This document shows, one piece after another, positions 12,701 through 24,016 of a DNA stretch of 64,000 nt. Source of the DNA: Hydractinia symbiolongicarpus (lineage: Eukaryota; Cnidaria; Hydrozoa; Anthoathecata; Hydractiniidae); NCBI RefSeq assembly GCF_029227915.1, contig NC_079885.1, forward strand, positions 5,704,001-5,768,000, read 5' to 3'. How positions within the stretch are numbered: position 1 is the first letter of the stretch; the number at the start of each line of letters is the position of its first letter. The notes under the pieces were generated by a model that saw only the letters and a program-made list of their open reading frames with translations, made no database searches and was not told the origin of the DNA. Position numbers and translations under genes: made by a program.

Positions 12701-13907
12701 AAAATAAAGTAGTTTTAATTTTTGGACCAATTTTGGCCTGAAATGACATTTAGGTAAGAAGAAATCAAAATTTTGATGTCACCAACATGTTTAGCATACT
12801 TTATTTGTTAACTGTTCCAAATTTTGTTGAAAATAAAGTAGTTCTAATTTTTGGACCAATTTTGACCTAAAATGACATTTAGGTGACAAAAATCAAAATT
12901 ATTATGTCACCATTATGTTCAACATACTTTTTTTGTTAAACTGTGCCAAATTTTGTCGAAAACAAATACCAATTTTGGCCTGAAGCGTCAATACTAGACT
13001 TCCCAGTAGTTAAGGAGCTTGGGTACGAAGTTTACATCTGTGACGGACCAACGTGAAATCCCAGGGTCGATTTTTTCTCAAAAAATGCTCCGAAAAAAAA
13101 CCCGACTGTTTTAAGAATTTCCTACGCCTTCGGGCGCGGAAGAATTCAATGACCTTATTATGCATGCCAATTTAACATCACTTCTATTCCATATTCAAAT
13201 TAACACACTCCTTTGAACTTCTTGTACAATAAGCGCTTTGGATAATTAAGTAAAGTATGGTCAGTGCACGACGGTAATTCTATGCACTTTTGGTATGGTT
13301 ACAGTATGTAGGGTGTATTTAAGATATAATTTGACGGAGTTACCACGTCTCCTTCGTTTCCAAAAACAGCATTATTTTAAACTTTCTCAAAGTTGGTGGT
13401 TGGTGATCACAGTGTTCATTTATGTTTCATTGTTAGTGAAATAAGTTTGCATATAAGGTGTAGACGCTTAATTTTTTAGGGCCGGTGACAGATGGAAATT
13501 TTGAGATTTCTAGATCAACTTTGCATTTAGTATACTTCATTAAGAACAACATTTTTTCTCAGGAGTAGCTTAAAAACACTTAAAAATTAAATGATTTGTT
13601 TCGTAATTAGCGTCCTCTTACCTCCCCTTTGATTAGGCTTCCACTCATCCAAGGACTCATGCTGTAAAAATAAGTGTTTGTTATAGAGCTGGAGGGTAAT
13701 CCTATGTAAAAAATGTCGATAATCTTTTCTGAAATTTTGTCTTTCATATTTTATGTTTTTGTTTAGAAAAAGAAAGAGATTCAACCTTACTTGAAAAAAG
13801 AAATTGGATCGGACGATTACCATGTTCCAAAAACATTTAAAACTGACGACTATTTTAAAAAGTACGATACGAAAAACGACAACAGTGTTGAAAGTGCCGG
13901 CGAATAG
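6791..13907 (+). CDS. BLOC1S4: BLOC-1 complex subunit 4 (cappuccino)
   Basis: Subunit of BLOC-1, which works in biogenesis of lysosome-related organelles and endosomal sorting. Exons: 6791-6898, 10390-10461, 11322-11423, 11657-11785, 13767-13907, all joined in phase 0, giving 183 residues (human about 217). The protein is largely helical coiled coil, as known for BLOC-1 subunits. The best match to human is the C-terminal half: NFVSVVRESVEDAEEKV, KAEKEL-type helix, then LKKILRTVKVPKFL, and a closing FKTDDYF that parallels human FRTEDYF. The human N-terminal Gly/Ala-rich extension is missing. Introns 1 (3.5 kb) and 4 (2 kb) hold transposon-like repeats described separately. Confidence 0.85.
7538..7960. 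mobile_element. 423-bp MITE with perfect 17-bp TIRs and TA target duplication
   Basis: The left end starts TGAGGGTGCCGACTCGC and the right end is its exact reverse complement. Both ends abut a TA (7536-7537 and 7961-7962). There is no coding capacity. TA duplication and short TIRs fit a nonautonomous Tc1/mariner-type element. It lies in BLOC1S4 intron 1, inside the larger inverted structure at 7383-9175. Confidence 0.85.
8896..8937. repeat. Perfect 19-bp stem, 4-base loop palindrome
   Basis: AGTTCAATATAATTACTAC, loop TTTG, then the exact reverse complement. It lies in BLOC1S4 intron 1, inside the composite element. It may be a transposon internal palindrome. Confidence 0.9.
11826..13139 (+). 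mobile_element. Interspersed repeat copy A with internal tandem array
   Basis: It starts CAAGAAGCCCTGGGGGCTC and ends CGCCTTCGGGCGCGG, in BLOC1S4 intron 4. The middle (about 12100-12970) is 6 to 7 tandem units of about 128 bp, each containing CCAATTTTGGCCTAAAATG and ATTTTGATGTCACCAT. The same element lies inverted at 26140-27056 with about four units. The two ends resemble each other imperfectly as TIRs, sharing TTCCGCGC and GCCC..GGC blocks. A likely nonautonomous DNA transposon; the superfamily is not determined. No protein is encoded. Confidence 0.8.
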
Positions 13908-13972
13908 TCGGAAATTATTTGTTACTGTTGTTTTTCTGTAACTTTTGTAAATAATTTTTTGACCAATTTCTT

Positions 13973-13978
13973 AATAAA
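13973..13978 (+). terminator. AATAAA poly(A) signal candidate for BLOC1S4
   Basis: AATAAA is 66 bases after the BLOC1S4 stop. The remaining 13979-14789 shows no gene and leads into the promoter side of the dystroglycan-like gene. Confidence 0.55.
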
Positions 13979-14789
13979 ATTAATAGCTGGAAATAAGAAG
14001 ACGACGTGTAACGATTCGTAACCCTGACCCCTGACCCTCCTCCTTTCTAAAATGTACGTTGTTCAAGACTTAGCGAGAGGATTGGGGGCTTAAGACGAGC
14101 TATGTTTGACAGAGGACTTATGTTCTGTCGTATTGGCGAATTGTACACTGATGTCTGAATGTATAAGAGTTTTTTTGAAACTAACCAATAAATTCGAACA
14201 TTTAGGAAAATGGCATAGACATTAAAAATAATACCGAAGAATAAACCCTGGCTTTAAACTTAAATTTTTCTTGTAAAATTAGTGCTAAGACATACATTCG
14301 TGTTGATGCTACGTAATTGCAATATTAAACGAGCGAAGCTCTTATTACTAACGTTTCTTCCAAAATTCTAAAATTCTGCAGGGTGTAGGCTGGTTTTATG
14401 TTGTAAAAGCCTAGTAGAGTTGAAAGTCCTTTTTACTTATTGCCATAGCTCAAGAAGAAATCATAGGGTATAACCACTATCATATAACTGGCTTCAAATA
14501 ACGGTTAGCCTAGAGATAAAATATTTATTCATATATGCATGAAACCTGTATTGATCAAACATTTATAACCACCGTTTGTTCAGTGATAGTAACGCAAAAT
14601 TAAATTACAGTAATTATGTTTATACATTCATTAAATTCTCTTAATTATTCTAATGTATGTACTTACTTGGGTTAAGTAATCCATCAGCAACTCAACAACG
14701 TCTGTTTTCAAGATGTCGTAATAATTTATTAAATTTGCTGGTATATAATTTTTACTTTTAATTTCGAGACATTTTTTCTGTGAAACAAG

Positions 14790-17700
14790 ATGTGGAAGGT
14801 TCCATGGACTTTTTCATTTTGGTTAATTTTAAATGTAAGTCATATAATTATCTGTTTTGTTATTGTGTCTGAGTTTACATATTGTTTCTTCTCTGTCACT
14901 TACAGAATTTTTAGGAATCGTACCTTTTGTTTTGAAGTCTCGTGATTCTTTAACCTCGATTCCAGGGCCTGTAGCGTTTTCTAATCTGAGGATGAAAATC
15001 AAAAAACGCTACAGGTCCTAGAATCGAGCTGGTTATTCTTAAGAAATTTTATAGAGGTGTTTAAAAATTGTTAAAAAAATCAGCTATATTACGTTAATTA
15101 AAACTGTTGAAAATGTGATGACATTAAGCAAAGAAAATGCTAATCAACCCTCAGTATTATTTTCCGAAAATTACTAAAATTTTAGGAATTGAGTCTTGAT
15201 ACAAAAAAATATGTATTTTTTTCGTTTTTTCATTTCTTTTTCCATTTTCTTTTCCTATTTTCTTTTTGGAAATTACCATAAACGTTCAATATATGTTTTT
15301 TAAGCACAAAAATTTGACAAATTCTAAATTTACCAGCATGCAAGAATTTAAGTAATATTCTTAAAAAACAGAGTCCAACACAAACAAAATTAAATGAAAA
15401 TAACCATTCTTTTAGGGAATAGAGTTGATGCTGGTCTGTGGTGGTGTTTATCCGGAACCTTCTTCGTAAGTTTCTTCTTACAACTTCATTCCTAGTCTCC
15501 ACAATATACTGACAACCAGAAGAAATATACAGAGACCAACAATGTAGTGACAAAATAAAAATATCTTAAAAGTAAATCCTTAATTTTGTCAGCATGAAAC
15601 TATTCAACCTCGTGCCTAGGGGCTATTGCCTTTTTGACATCGAGGTCAGCGGCGTTTGGCCGTCAAGTAAGCGCTAGCGGCTTTGACATAGGCAACAACC
15701 CCTGTGGACGACGATGAAAACTATTAAAAAAATTTGAATACCTCTTGAAGAAGGTTAAAAAGTGAGCAGGCGTATTACAAGATACAAAGTCAACGTATAA
15801 ACCGCTCAAACTAATTTTTCTTCTCTTTGTTCTTAGATCAAGCACTACTCAATTTTGCCACCCGCTGGTTTCTAATGGAAACATACCAGATGTCACAGCT
15901 GCTCCGTACGCACTCACCACCGTGTCTGTTCCAGATACAATATTTACCGGATCGAGATATACGTTAACGATTTTATTGGAAACGGGAGCCTCAAAATGTT
16001 TTTTCCACTATTTCGCCAAAGAGCGGAAATTACTGCTACTTCCTGATCCGTCTGTATTATCACAACATTCGACACGAAATCTTTGGTTTCAAGTCACTGG
16101 TAAAAGCGTTTGTTCTCAATCTACTGGGACTTCAAGGTTAAGTGTTAAATTGTCTCGATCATACCAGACAATATGTTGGAGAATAAATTTCTTGGTTCAA
16201 TCTGGAACTTTCATTTCATGCGAGGCGGTGGATTTGGAGAAGATTTTGACCAAAATATCAAAATACTTAGGGAAATCTTTATCCGACGTACTTATTCTTG
16301 ATTATGAAAAAGTTCCGGCCAGAAACAACCAATTAAAATTCACATTATCGCTATCGAGTCATGTAGTGGATTGCACGAAATGTGGTGAACACTATCTACG
16401 TCATTTTACGTCGAAGTTTGTTAGTCCCGACGGAACCATCAATCAAATTTTATCGGATTTATTACTTCCAAAGTATTTAATCATTTATGCTCACTCTGAG
16501 ACAGACTGCAGCGGTGGAGGCCACACACCCTCCTTACCAACAACCAGGTAAATTTTTCAGTTAGATATTGGCGTTTTATCTCATTCTCGTCCCAAGAGCG
16601 CTTTGAGATAAACCTCAAAAGTAGTTTCTTTCGAAGTTCTTTCGAGGTTTATGTCAAAGAGCTCTAGGGACGAGAATGGTTTCATCTTCCGACAACAAGA
16701 TAAATTTATCATTTACATATTCCATCATTCATTAGTGTATTATGTTTTAAAATCTAATTCGATCTTTAACCAAATACATCTTTCTGTTTTAAAAAACTTT
16801 GCCGAGTTTTCTTGTCGACATATATTTATAAAGATTTAAATAAAATACAAGTTTTGTGCGACTTCACTTCTCTCTGTTTTTTTTTAATGTACGGTACAGA
16901 GCAGGTGTTTACCACCCTCGATCGCAGTGTTTTTAGCTTTAAGCGGCTTTCTTTACAGCCTGTTCTCATAATGACTAACGCAACGCAACTGTACGCCACA
17001 CTCCAAAATCTGCGTACTTTTGAAATTTGTCTTTATTTTTAGCTCTTCAACTACCACCACATTAACTCAAAGAATACCATCAACAACAACAACAACAACT
17101 CGAAGAATACCATCAACAACAACAACAACAACAACTCGAAGAATACCATCAACAACAACAACAACAACAACAACTCGAAGAATACCATCAACTACGACAA
17201 CAACAACAACGCAGTGTGTGCAACCAACTGTAGTGAATCCAATCACGTCGATAAACGTTCCTTTATACACACCACACACCGTCGTGATACCTAATACAAT
17301 ATTTAATAGTAACGCCTTCCATTTCACATTACGACCACAGCGCCCAAAAATCACATGTTGGTATCAGTTACGCCACAACAAGATCGATTTCTTTGCCACG
17401 GATGATATCTTGCGTTCTTATGCAACAAACAGGATTCCTCTCACGTTAACTGCAAGAAGCTCTTGCGGCTTATCCACCAGCTTAACATTTTACGTGAATT
17501 TACAAAAACCGTTGTATTCGAATTGTCTGCTGACAAGCATGATTATAAAACGTACGGAAACCGAAAAATGCAATTCTGAAATTATGAGAGAATATTTCAC
17601 AAAAATACAAAATTATTTGCCACGTGATGTTAAAATTTTTTTTGTCATCAACTGGAAAGTTCTAAGCTTTGACACGTTGAAAATAACACTCGCATTATCG

Positions 17701-19605
17701 CCTCACATTTGCACGACATGCAACACACAATATGTAGACAGATACCAACGTCATTTTGTGCAAACAAACGGTGACGTCAGTAAAGCGTTTGCGCAACATA
17801 TGTCGCCGACATTTAATATTTTACACATCAATTTTATCTTGGCAGGGAAATGTAAGACGGACAATCCTTGCTATCCTCCAGTCCTTGAAAAATCTATTCC
17901 CTTCATCTATTTACAGCCAGGAATTATTAATACCTACAATATACCAAACTCGACATTTTCTCATAGTCAAACCTTTCAACTTTCTTTACGTAAAACACCA
18001 ACTCATCAAATTTGCTGGGTCGAACTCCGACAACGTCAAACACTTTTACTGTTGCCGTCGTATGAAGAGGCGTCGTATAATTTAGTTCAAAAATATCAGC
18101 TTGGAGTCGTTGCCACGGAAACAGTTTGTAGCAAATCTACCGAACAGAACGTAAATCTGATTGTTCAGAAAATTAAACACGCCCCATGTTTCCATGTGAA
18201 ATTGACATTCGCAACAACGAGAATATACCCCTGTATGGTAGAACCTGTACAAAAATTTGTAAAAGTACTCACAAAATATTTGCAGGTTAAGGAGCAGGAT
18301 GTTAAAATACTTTCTTACTCTGCTTCAACCACCCAGCAAAACTTGATCGATGTATATCTCACCTTATCGAATAATGTAATGCCATGTTCCATTGCGACAC
18401 TGTCAAGACTTCAAGCGTACATGAACATACTTGTAAATAGCCGTGGTGTGATTAACGCTGACCTACTTAAATTTATTGGGAAAGAATATACAATTCAAAG
18501 TGCAAACTACTCTCTTCTTCCATCTCACAAAGTTCGTGTTTTGTTCCGGAATTCCAGTGATTCGTTTATTCCACTTTGGTTGTACATGCTACCCATGTTA
18601 ATCATCCTTGCAGTCATCATATTGATACTGTTACTGTGTTGTTGTTGTCGTTCATTGCATCGATGCTGTACTGGTTGCTGTTTTAATGTTTGCGCGAAAT
18701 CTTCTTATAACGTCACCAGCTACCAATCACATAATAATTATGACTTTAAAGGTGGTTCTACTCAAAAAACATCAAGACATATTCACTCAAACAATGAGCA
18801 ATCGAGTCATGTCGAGTCTCATCTTTGCGCCACGGATGACCTTTATAAAGCTGGGACATCAACTTCTGTAAACGTTTTAGCCATGGACCATGTGAATGGA
18901 TCAAAACATAAGGGCATTACCAACAAATCTTTTGAAGGAGATCAGCATATCCATGCCGAAAATGATTGTGATACAAAAGTTGTCCATTTGGAATCGTATT
19001 CTGATGCTAGAAAGTCAAAAAGAGGTCGAAGTTACTCAGAGGGAGACTTGTTAAGCCATAGATTGAACCTTCCGAAGATACCTGCGGTAGGTTGTTCGAC
19101 GTTACATTCAAAACGAAACACAGCAGCACTGCCATCTTGGGCATCAGATGACGTATTTAATTCGTACGTTGATGGCTGCTGTAGGCAAAAACACCGAAAG
19201 ACGAGCACGCTACCCGTGATTATAAAAACAACTAAACAAACCGTTCCTGTGAAAATTTCCGCACGTGTTAACAATGTATCAAGCGAACTGGATTTGAATT
19301 CTTTCCGACCATCACATATACACGTAGAAAGAAAGAGAACACCAGACGTCTTATTATTTCAAGCGACACCACGTACAAGAATAAGCGGTGAGACAGCCAC
19401 AAAGAAATCTGGTCCGGTAGTGTTCATGGAGAATAAGAGAGGGTCTAGTGATGATGACGATATCGAGTTCTTTCGAAACAAGAAAAGAAGGAAGCATACT
19501 GCATTTCATAGAAAATTTTCTTCCAAGGATGACGATGCGTTGGCTTCGAGAAGAAAAAGATTTATCAGACTTTCAAATGAAAGGTGGATGCAAAGTGAAG
19601 TGTAA
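14790..19605 (+). CDS. Dystroglycan-like type I transmembrane protein with three ectodomain modules
   Basis: Exons 14790-14834, 15416-15465, 15837-16547, 17043-19605 join in frame to 1122 residues. A hydrophobic N-terminus (MWKVPWTFSFWLIL and on) looks like a signal peptide. Three similar modules of about 200 residues each open with VPDTIF, IPNTIF or IPNSTF, contain paired Cys and end in a helix-plus-strand part. That order resembles the cadherin-like plus SEA/S72-like units of dystroglycan, which has two. A mucin-like stalk of RIPS plus 6-8 Thr repeats separates modules 1 and 2. One TM segment (residues about 778-805, LYMLPMLIILAVIILILLL) is followed by Cys-rich juxtamembrane sequence and a tail of about 315 residues. 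In the tail, TKKSGPVVF followed by acidic residues parallels the KKGVPIIFADE stretch of beta-dystroglycan. It ends QSEV with no PPxY motif, so dystrophin WW binding is not evident. Family membership is inferred, not certain. Confidence 0.6.
14955..15028 (+). repeat. 26-bp hairpin in intron 1 of the dystroglycan-like gene
   Basis: Arms at 14955-14980 and 15003-15028 pair with one mismatch and one G-U, around a 22-base loop. The 5' arm contains CCAGGGCCTGTAGCG. It could be a microRNA-type precursor or a short palindromic MITE relic. Confidence 0.75.
16582..16678 (+). repeat. 35-bp hairpin in intron 3 of the dystroglycan-like gene
   Basis: Arms at 16582-16616 and 16644-16678 pair over 35 positions with three mismatches around a 27-base loop. 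The outer end reads CATTCTCGTCCC. Stem length fits a foldback MITE or a long pre-microRNA. Confidence 0.8.
17067..17220 (+). repeat. Coding minisatellite for the Thr-rich stalk
   Basis: Four units of AGAATACCATCA plus runs of ACA codons inside the dystroglycan-like exon 4 encode RIPS followed by 6, 7, 8 and 7 Thr. The stepwise growth in ACA number suggests slippage. A likely O-glycosylated spacer. The antisense open frame here is a shadow of the repeat. Confidence 0.9.
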
Positions 19606-19710
19606 GCTGAAACTAAAAAGAACATCTTTAGAAACATTATGGAAACCATTCCAATGCAGTGTTATTTCTTTAGTATTTTGTTCATCGAATTATGTTAAGT
19701 ACAGGATGAG

Positions 19711-19716
19711 AATAAA
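19711..19716 (+). terminator. AATAAA poly(A) signal candidate for the dystroglycan-like gene
   Basis: AATAAA about 105 bases past the stop codon. From here to about 20588 I see AT-rich DNA without a supported gene. Confidence 0.45.
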
Positions 19717-20589
19717 AAGTAAAAAGGCGAAAATATTTATTAAATATTCGGTAATTCAGAATTCTTTTTAAAAGCTATTTTCGATGTTTTTTTACGTACG
19801 TTATAAGTAAGTGGTTCCTGCTAATACAATTTTTCGTTCGCGAGTAAATACGTGCTCACACTGTGATTGAAGTAATTTATAGATAGTAATTATGTATGTT
19901 TAGGTACTTAGATATTTTACGTTATTTATATATATTTTTATATATGTTTTAATATTATATTTATACACGAATCAATTCCTTTCTGTAACATTAAATACTT
20001 TAAAAATGTTATATGCGCGTTTTTTATCTACTTTTCAACAAGGACTACTGGCAACTAATGAAAGTGTTTGCTAGATTACGTCTATAGCAACCTCATCCCC
20101 ATATTGTATCTCTTCTGACATCGGGACGGATATAAAAAAAGGAGACAGCAGGCGTTGGAAATAAGGTTGCCTCTATAGTATTCCTTGCAGTTCTTGATCA
20201 ACGAAGAAGTAATCAATTTTTACCATCTGGATAAAAAAAAAAGTTGTCGCAACTTCGAATGACGGTCAGTGTTTCTTTTCCAGTTTGACATCTGTCTTAA
20301 GTAGCTAGCCTATGAATGACATATACATGTTTGATTCTTCTGGAGTTGAACAGGAAGAGCACCAAGATCAATTTCAGTGGCCTCCAGTTTAAAAGTATGA
20401 ATTGACAGGTGCAATAAGTACTAGAAATTGTCTTCAACAAATTTAACTTAATTCCACCTCTCTCCATTTTCAAAAGCAACAATTTTAATAGTTTTTTTCA
20501 TGATGATAAGTTAAAAATAAATTGTGCTGAGCATTCCCAAATTCAAGAAAACTTCTTTGATTGTTAAAATGAACCTAAATACCGTATGA

Positions 20590-21330
20590 TGAAATCTTAT
20601 GAGCAAAAAAGAAAGTCAAACGTTCACTTCATTAAAATTGGCTGTTAAGTTTTTATCTCTCACTTTCTGTATTATATATACTAGATGGTTCAAACACAAG
20701 CTCTTGATATTTGGCTCATATTCTTCCAATGAAGAGTTTGTAACAACGTTTCAAGAACTTAGCTCAAGGCGATTTGATGGTAGCCATGTTTAAGTTCATA
20801 CAATACAGATATGAGTCGGTGGTAGCGTTTAATAGCAGTGTTTAAATTTACCCGTCATAGTGCAGAAATGCAGAAGACCAAGAATTTGATCAGGTAAGGC
20901 ACAATACACAGCCCATGGTGATGGACAGTTACAATCTATGTGTGTAAGTTTTGAAAGTGTAATCTTGAGTATATTACATGGCTTTCTGCTCCCCACTCCA
21001 TATGTCATTTCAGAAAATTTAATGGGGATTGAACTTTTTGTAGAATTTGTCGTCCGCAGCAACCAACATCACCATCTGGAAGTGAAAGTGAAAGTGGAAC
21101 TACACCAGCACAAGAAGCAGTAACTATCACGCTTTGTTTTGACACTGATATTCCAACTATTTAAGCAGAAAGTACCAAAACCATCAGAACTATCCCAACT
21201 GTGGAAACTCAAGATGTATCTGTAACAACCGTCGAATAAGTACCCGCACAATCTTCACGACGAACAACGACAACTGCTACAACCGTACCACAGACATCGA
21301 CAATATTCATTTTGGCCGTGAAAGTGTCTA
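20590..21330 (+). pseudogene. Probable decayed Ser/Thr-rich membrane-protein gene
   Basis: From about 21059 one frame reads PTSPSGSESESGTTPAQEA, then a stop, then TIRTIPTVETQDVSVTTVE, another stop, then RRTTTTATTVPQTSTIF: mucin-like sequence broken by two in-frame TAA codons. An upstream segment (20599-20790) includes SQTFTSLKLAVKF, faintly like the SQTFQLSLRK of the neighbouring dystroglycan-like module. It could be a broken tandem copy of that gene. The link is weak and may be composition only. Confidence 0.3.
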
Positions 21331-21862
21331 GAAAGACTGCACAACCTTTTGTTCTGACATAACCTTTGTTCATAACTATTGGAAAATTTCATACAAGAAG
21401 TGAGATTTGATATGATTGATTTACATACATTCGTTTACATTGAACTTATAGACGTATCTGAACCAATGTCGATATACATATACTAGTGAAAACATTATGT
21501 TTGGTTATTGCTCAACCGTATCTCAGTATAACTGAGCTGCAGTTATAATTAGTTAGTATATTATGATGTTTGTACCATTGTTTTTGTACAATTTCATATA
21601 AGAATGACCGACATATTGCGTTTGAAAACAAAAATTTTATATTTTATAGTGGACTCTTTATGCCATTTTGAAAATCTTATTGTTGCGGTGAATGACAACG
21701 GGTGGAATTTGTATTTCTCTTCTCTATGATTTGCACACAGATCTCAGCTTTCAGAAAATGTGTTTTTGTGGGTTTGTTATGAGATGTTTAGTGTTTATTA
21801 CGGCTGCATTAGCGTCTTCTGATTTTTTCAATATTTCGGTAAAAATGACCGCAAAATAAAAA

Positions 21863-21892
21863 TGGCTTCTCTGGAGGATTTCTTGAAAATGG
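21863..21892 (+). CDS. Possible upstream mini-exon (MASLEDFLKM)
   Basis: An ATG in good context (AAAATGGCT) gives ten codons ending at a GTAAGA donor, phase 0. It could splice to an acceptor at 24573-24574 and read in frame through LIFVYIISYKC and on into the RSPH4A start exon. That would add a hydrophobic N-terminus unusual for this family. It may instead be non-coding or chance. Confidence 0.25.
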
Positions 21893-22517
21893 TAAGAAGA
21901 TTTTTAGTTTTTTCGCATAGTTTTATACTTTGTAATGTATGTATGAATTTTTCAGGCATTTTAACGAGTTATAGTGCTGATATAGCCTTCAAAAGCTTAT
22001 TTTTTAACTTGTTGCTTTAAAAATATCCGCCATTTTGAATTTTTGGCACACCGGTCAGTGGAGCTAAAATTAATTTTTTTAACAACTAATAGCTGAATTA
22101 TATGCAAAAATTTATTGGCATTCAGAAAATGTAATATATAAAAACAGTTAATTTTGGCTCTAATGGCAATGGTTTTAGGGGCAGTGTGAATTTTTGAAAA
22201 AAACAACAAAAAGAAGGTGTGCGTGTAAGTGTTAACGTTCTTGTCTTGATCTTCGATTTGTGATCTAAACTTCTTTGCACAAGTTGAATGATAATGCCGA
22301 CCTTGTTCCAGAATTGTTCTGTTTTTCTTTGAAATAATCTTGGACAGCCGAAAAAATAGTCTCTGGGGGAAATGAAACCTATTTTATCAGAATTGGCTGA
22401 AATTTGGCTAAAAGCGCCTTTATAAAGATGTTAAACCTCTTAACTAAATTTTTGAGACACCCTTGTCCAGGGGTCTTGTCAACATTGTTCCCGGGCATTT
22501 TGCCTTGTTGATATAGC

Positions 22518-22557
22518 TGCCACAAGACCCTAGAAACAAGGTTGGGGTCTTGTGGCA
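22518..22557. repeat. 13-bp perfect hairpin, GC-rich
   Basis: TGCCACAAGACCC, a 14-base loop, then GGGTCTTGTGGCA. It sits in a block (about 22440-22640) of repeated CTTG(T/G)..GGGTCTTGT motifs, more GC-rich than its surroundings, and is probably part of a short interspersed element. Confidence 0.7.
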
Positions 22558-23412
22558 CCACTGAGCCGTTATTACGGAGCGGCTACCAAGTTAATCAAAG
22601 AAACAAAGTGTCTTGAGAACGAGGTTGGCGTTACGTGGCTTTGTAGTAAATCATTTTAACGCATTTTATGCTGCGGTTTCGTTTGCCAAAAAAAGGCTTT
22701 AAAAGCCAAATTTTATATTTTTTAGACCTTTTGATAAAGAAAATCATAAAAAGACAGTTTACCTTTAGAAGAAATTTTTTTTACGGAATTTCTCTTTATA
22801 TTTGTGATTAGGTATTTTATGCAAAATGCAGAAATTTAGCCCTCAACAATTTTATGTGTAACTTTAGAAGGTAAAAATACATTCACCTTAAGGGAATTCC
22901 ATCGTTACTCTTTTTCCATGTCACAGCCATTTATTTTGTCTATTATACGTCGCGAAATTCGAAAAAATATATGGGCTATGGGTACAAAAATTGTTTAAAA
23001 TTTTGGTTTAGTAGCAAAGTCTCGGATCGCATACAGAGAAGTGTTCGGTTCAAAATACAAAAGAAAATTCAGTGAACTTCAGAAACGTCCTTTGAATTTC
23101 AAATATTTTGTTGTTGGTGCATAAACAAAGTGTCTGCTAATTAGAGGTGTCCGCCTTTTGGAAAGTTTTGCAATGTAAGCTCAAAATTTGAAGAAAATGC
23201 GATTTTATATACGAAATGTGTAACTTTAAAAATTAACGGATACCGTGCTGGACTTAGACACGAAAAAAGAAATCATTTCTTTTTTAAAATAACAAACAAA
23301 TATCAACATCATAACTAAATTACCAAAAAAGAATTTTTTTAAAAAAGTTTACTTGGAGAAAATATGTCTTTAAGTTAGAATAAAGAAGTTCTTTCTTCTA
23401 TATTGAAATCTA

Positions 23413-24016
23413 TCAAGTTTTTCTATCAACAATCATGGTCAGCGCTTCATGCACGGTGATCTTCTCTTCAACGTCATCATTTTTACAATCGTTATCACTC
23501 TCATCAGATGAAACCTTATCCACATCAACTCCAGATGCTTTAAAAAACGAAAGCATTGTTGGGTACATGCCACAAAACATGTGAAAACTATGTTTCATGT
23601 TCTTGAAAGTCCCGAACACTATGGTCTGGAAATACCAGTTATATATAGGTCTTATGGACAACAAAAGTTGATTGACTGGTCTGCAAAGAAAATTGAGGCT
23701 GTAAAAGCCGACATTTCTTGTAAAGTTTCAAAGTTTTTAAAATAGAAATTTTAAAATTATTCAATTTTTCATTCTTTTTGTTATGTTGCTTCCTAATTTT
23801 TTGGACTGTCCGCTAATTGGAGAGAAAAAAAAGCCAATAGTTGCCATTTTGTGCAAAAAAAAATGTCCGCTAATCAGAGTGTCCGCTAATTGAGTGTCCA
23901 CTAATTAGGAAGTTTTTATGAGATTTTGACCAGAAAACGGTCGGTGCATGGACAGAGTGTCCGCTAATCAGAGGTGTCCGGCTTTTAGAGTGTCCGTTAA
24001 TTGGAGAGAATACTGT
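23413..24016. mobile_element. Remnant of a DNA transposon with repeated GTCCGCTAATT ends
   Basis: From 23805 to 24016 the motif GTGTCCGCTAATTGGAGAG recurs at least five times with small changes and ends GAATACTG next to TA. This resembles the ends of Tc1/pogo (Tigger-like) elements. An antisense 83-codon ORF at 23413-23664 with an acidic tail may be a leftover transposase C-terminus. Related GTGTC(T/C)GCTAATTAGAG occurs at about 23130. The left end was not found. Confidence 0.45.

Noticed and set aside
14879-14940. Acceptor TTACAG at about 14906 as exon 2 of the dystroglycan-like gene
   Set aside because: Phase 0 reading hits TAG after two codons; the acceptor at 15414-15415 gives an open exon with correct phases on both sides.
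17067-17354. Antisense 95-codon frame over the Thr-rich region
   Set aside because: Mirror of the (ACA)n repeat, giving poly-Val; no independent coding signal.
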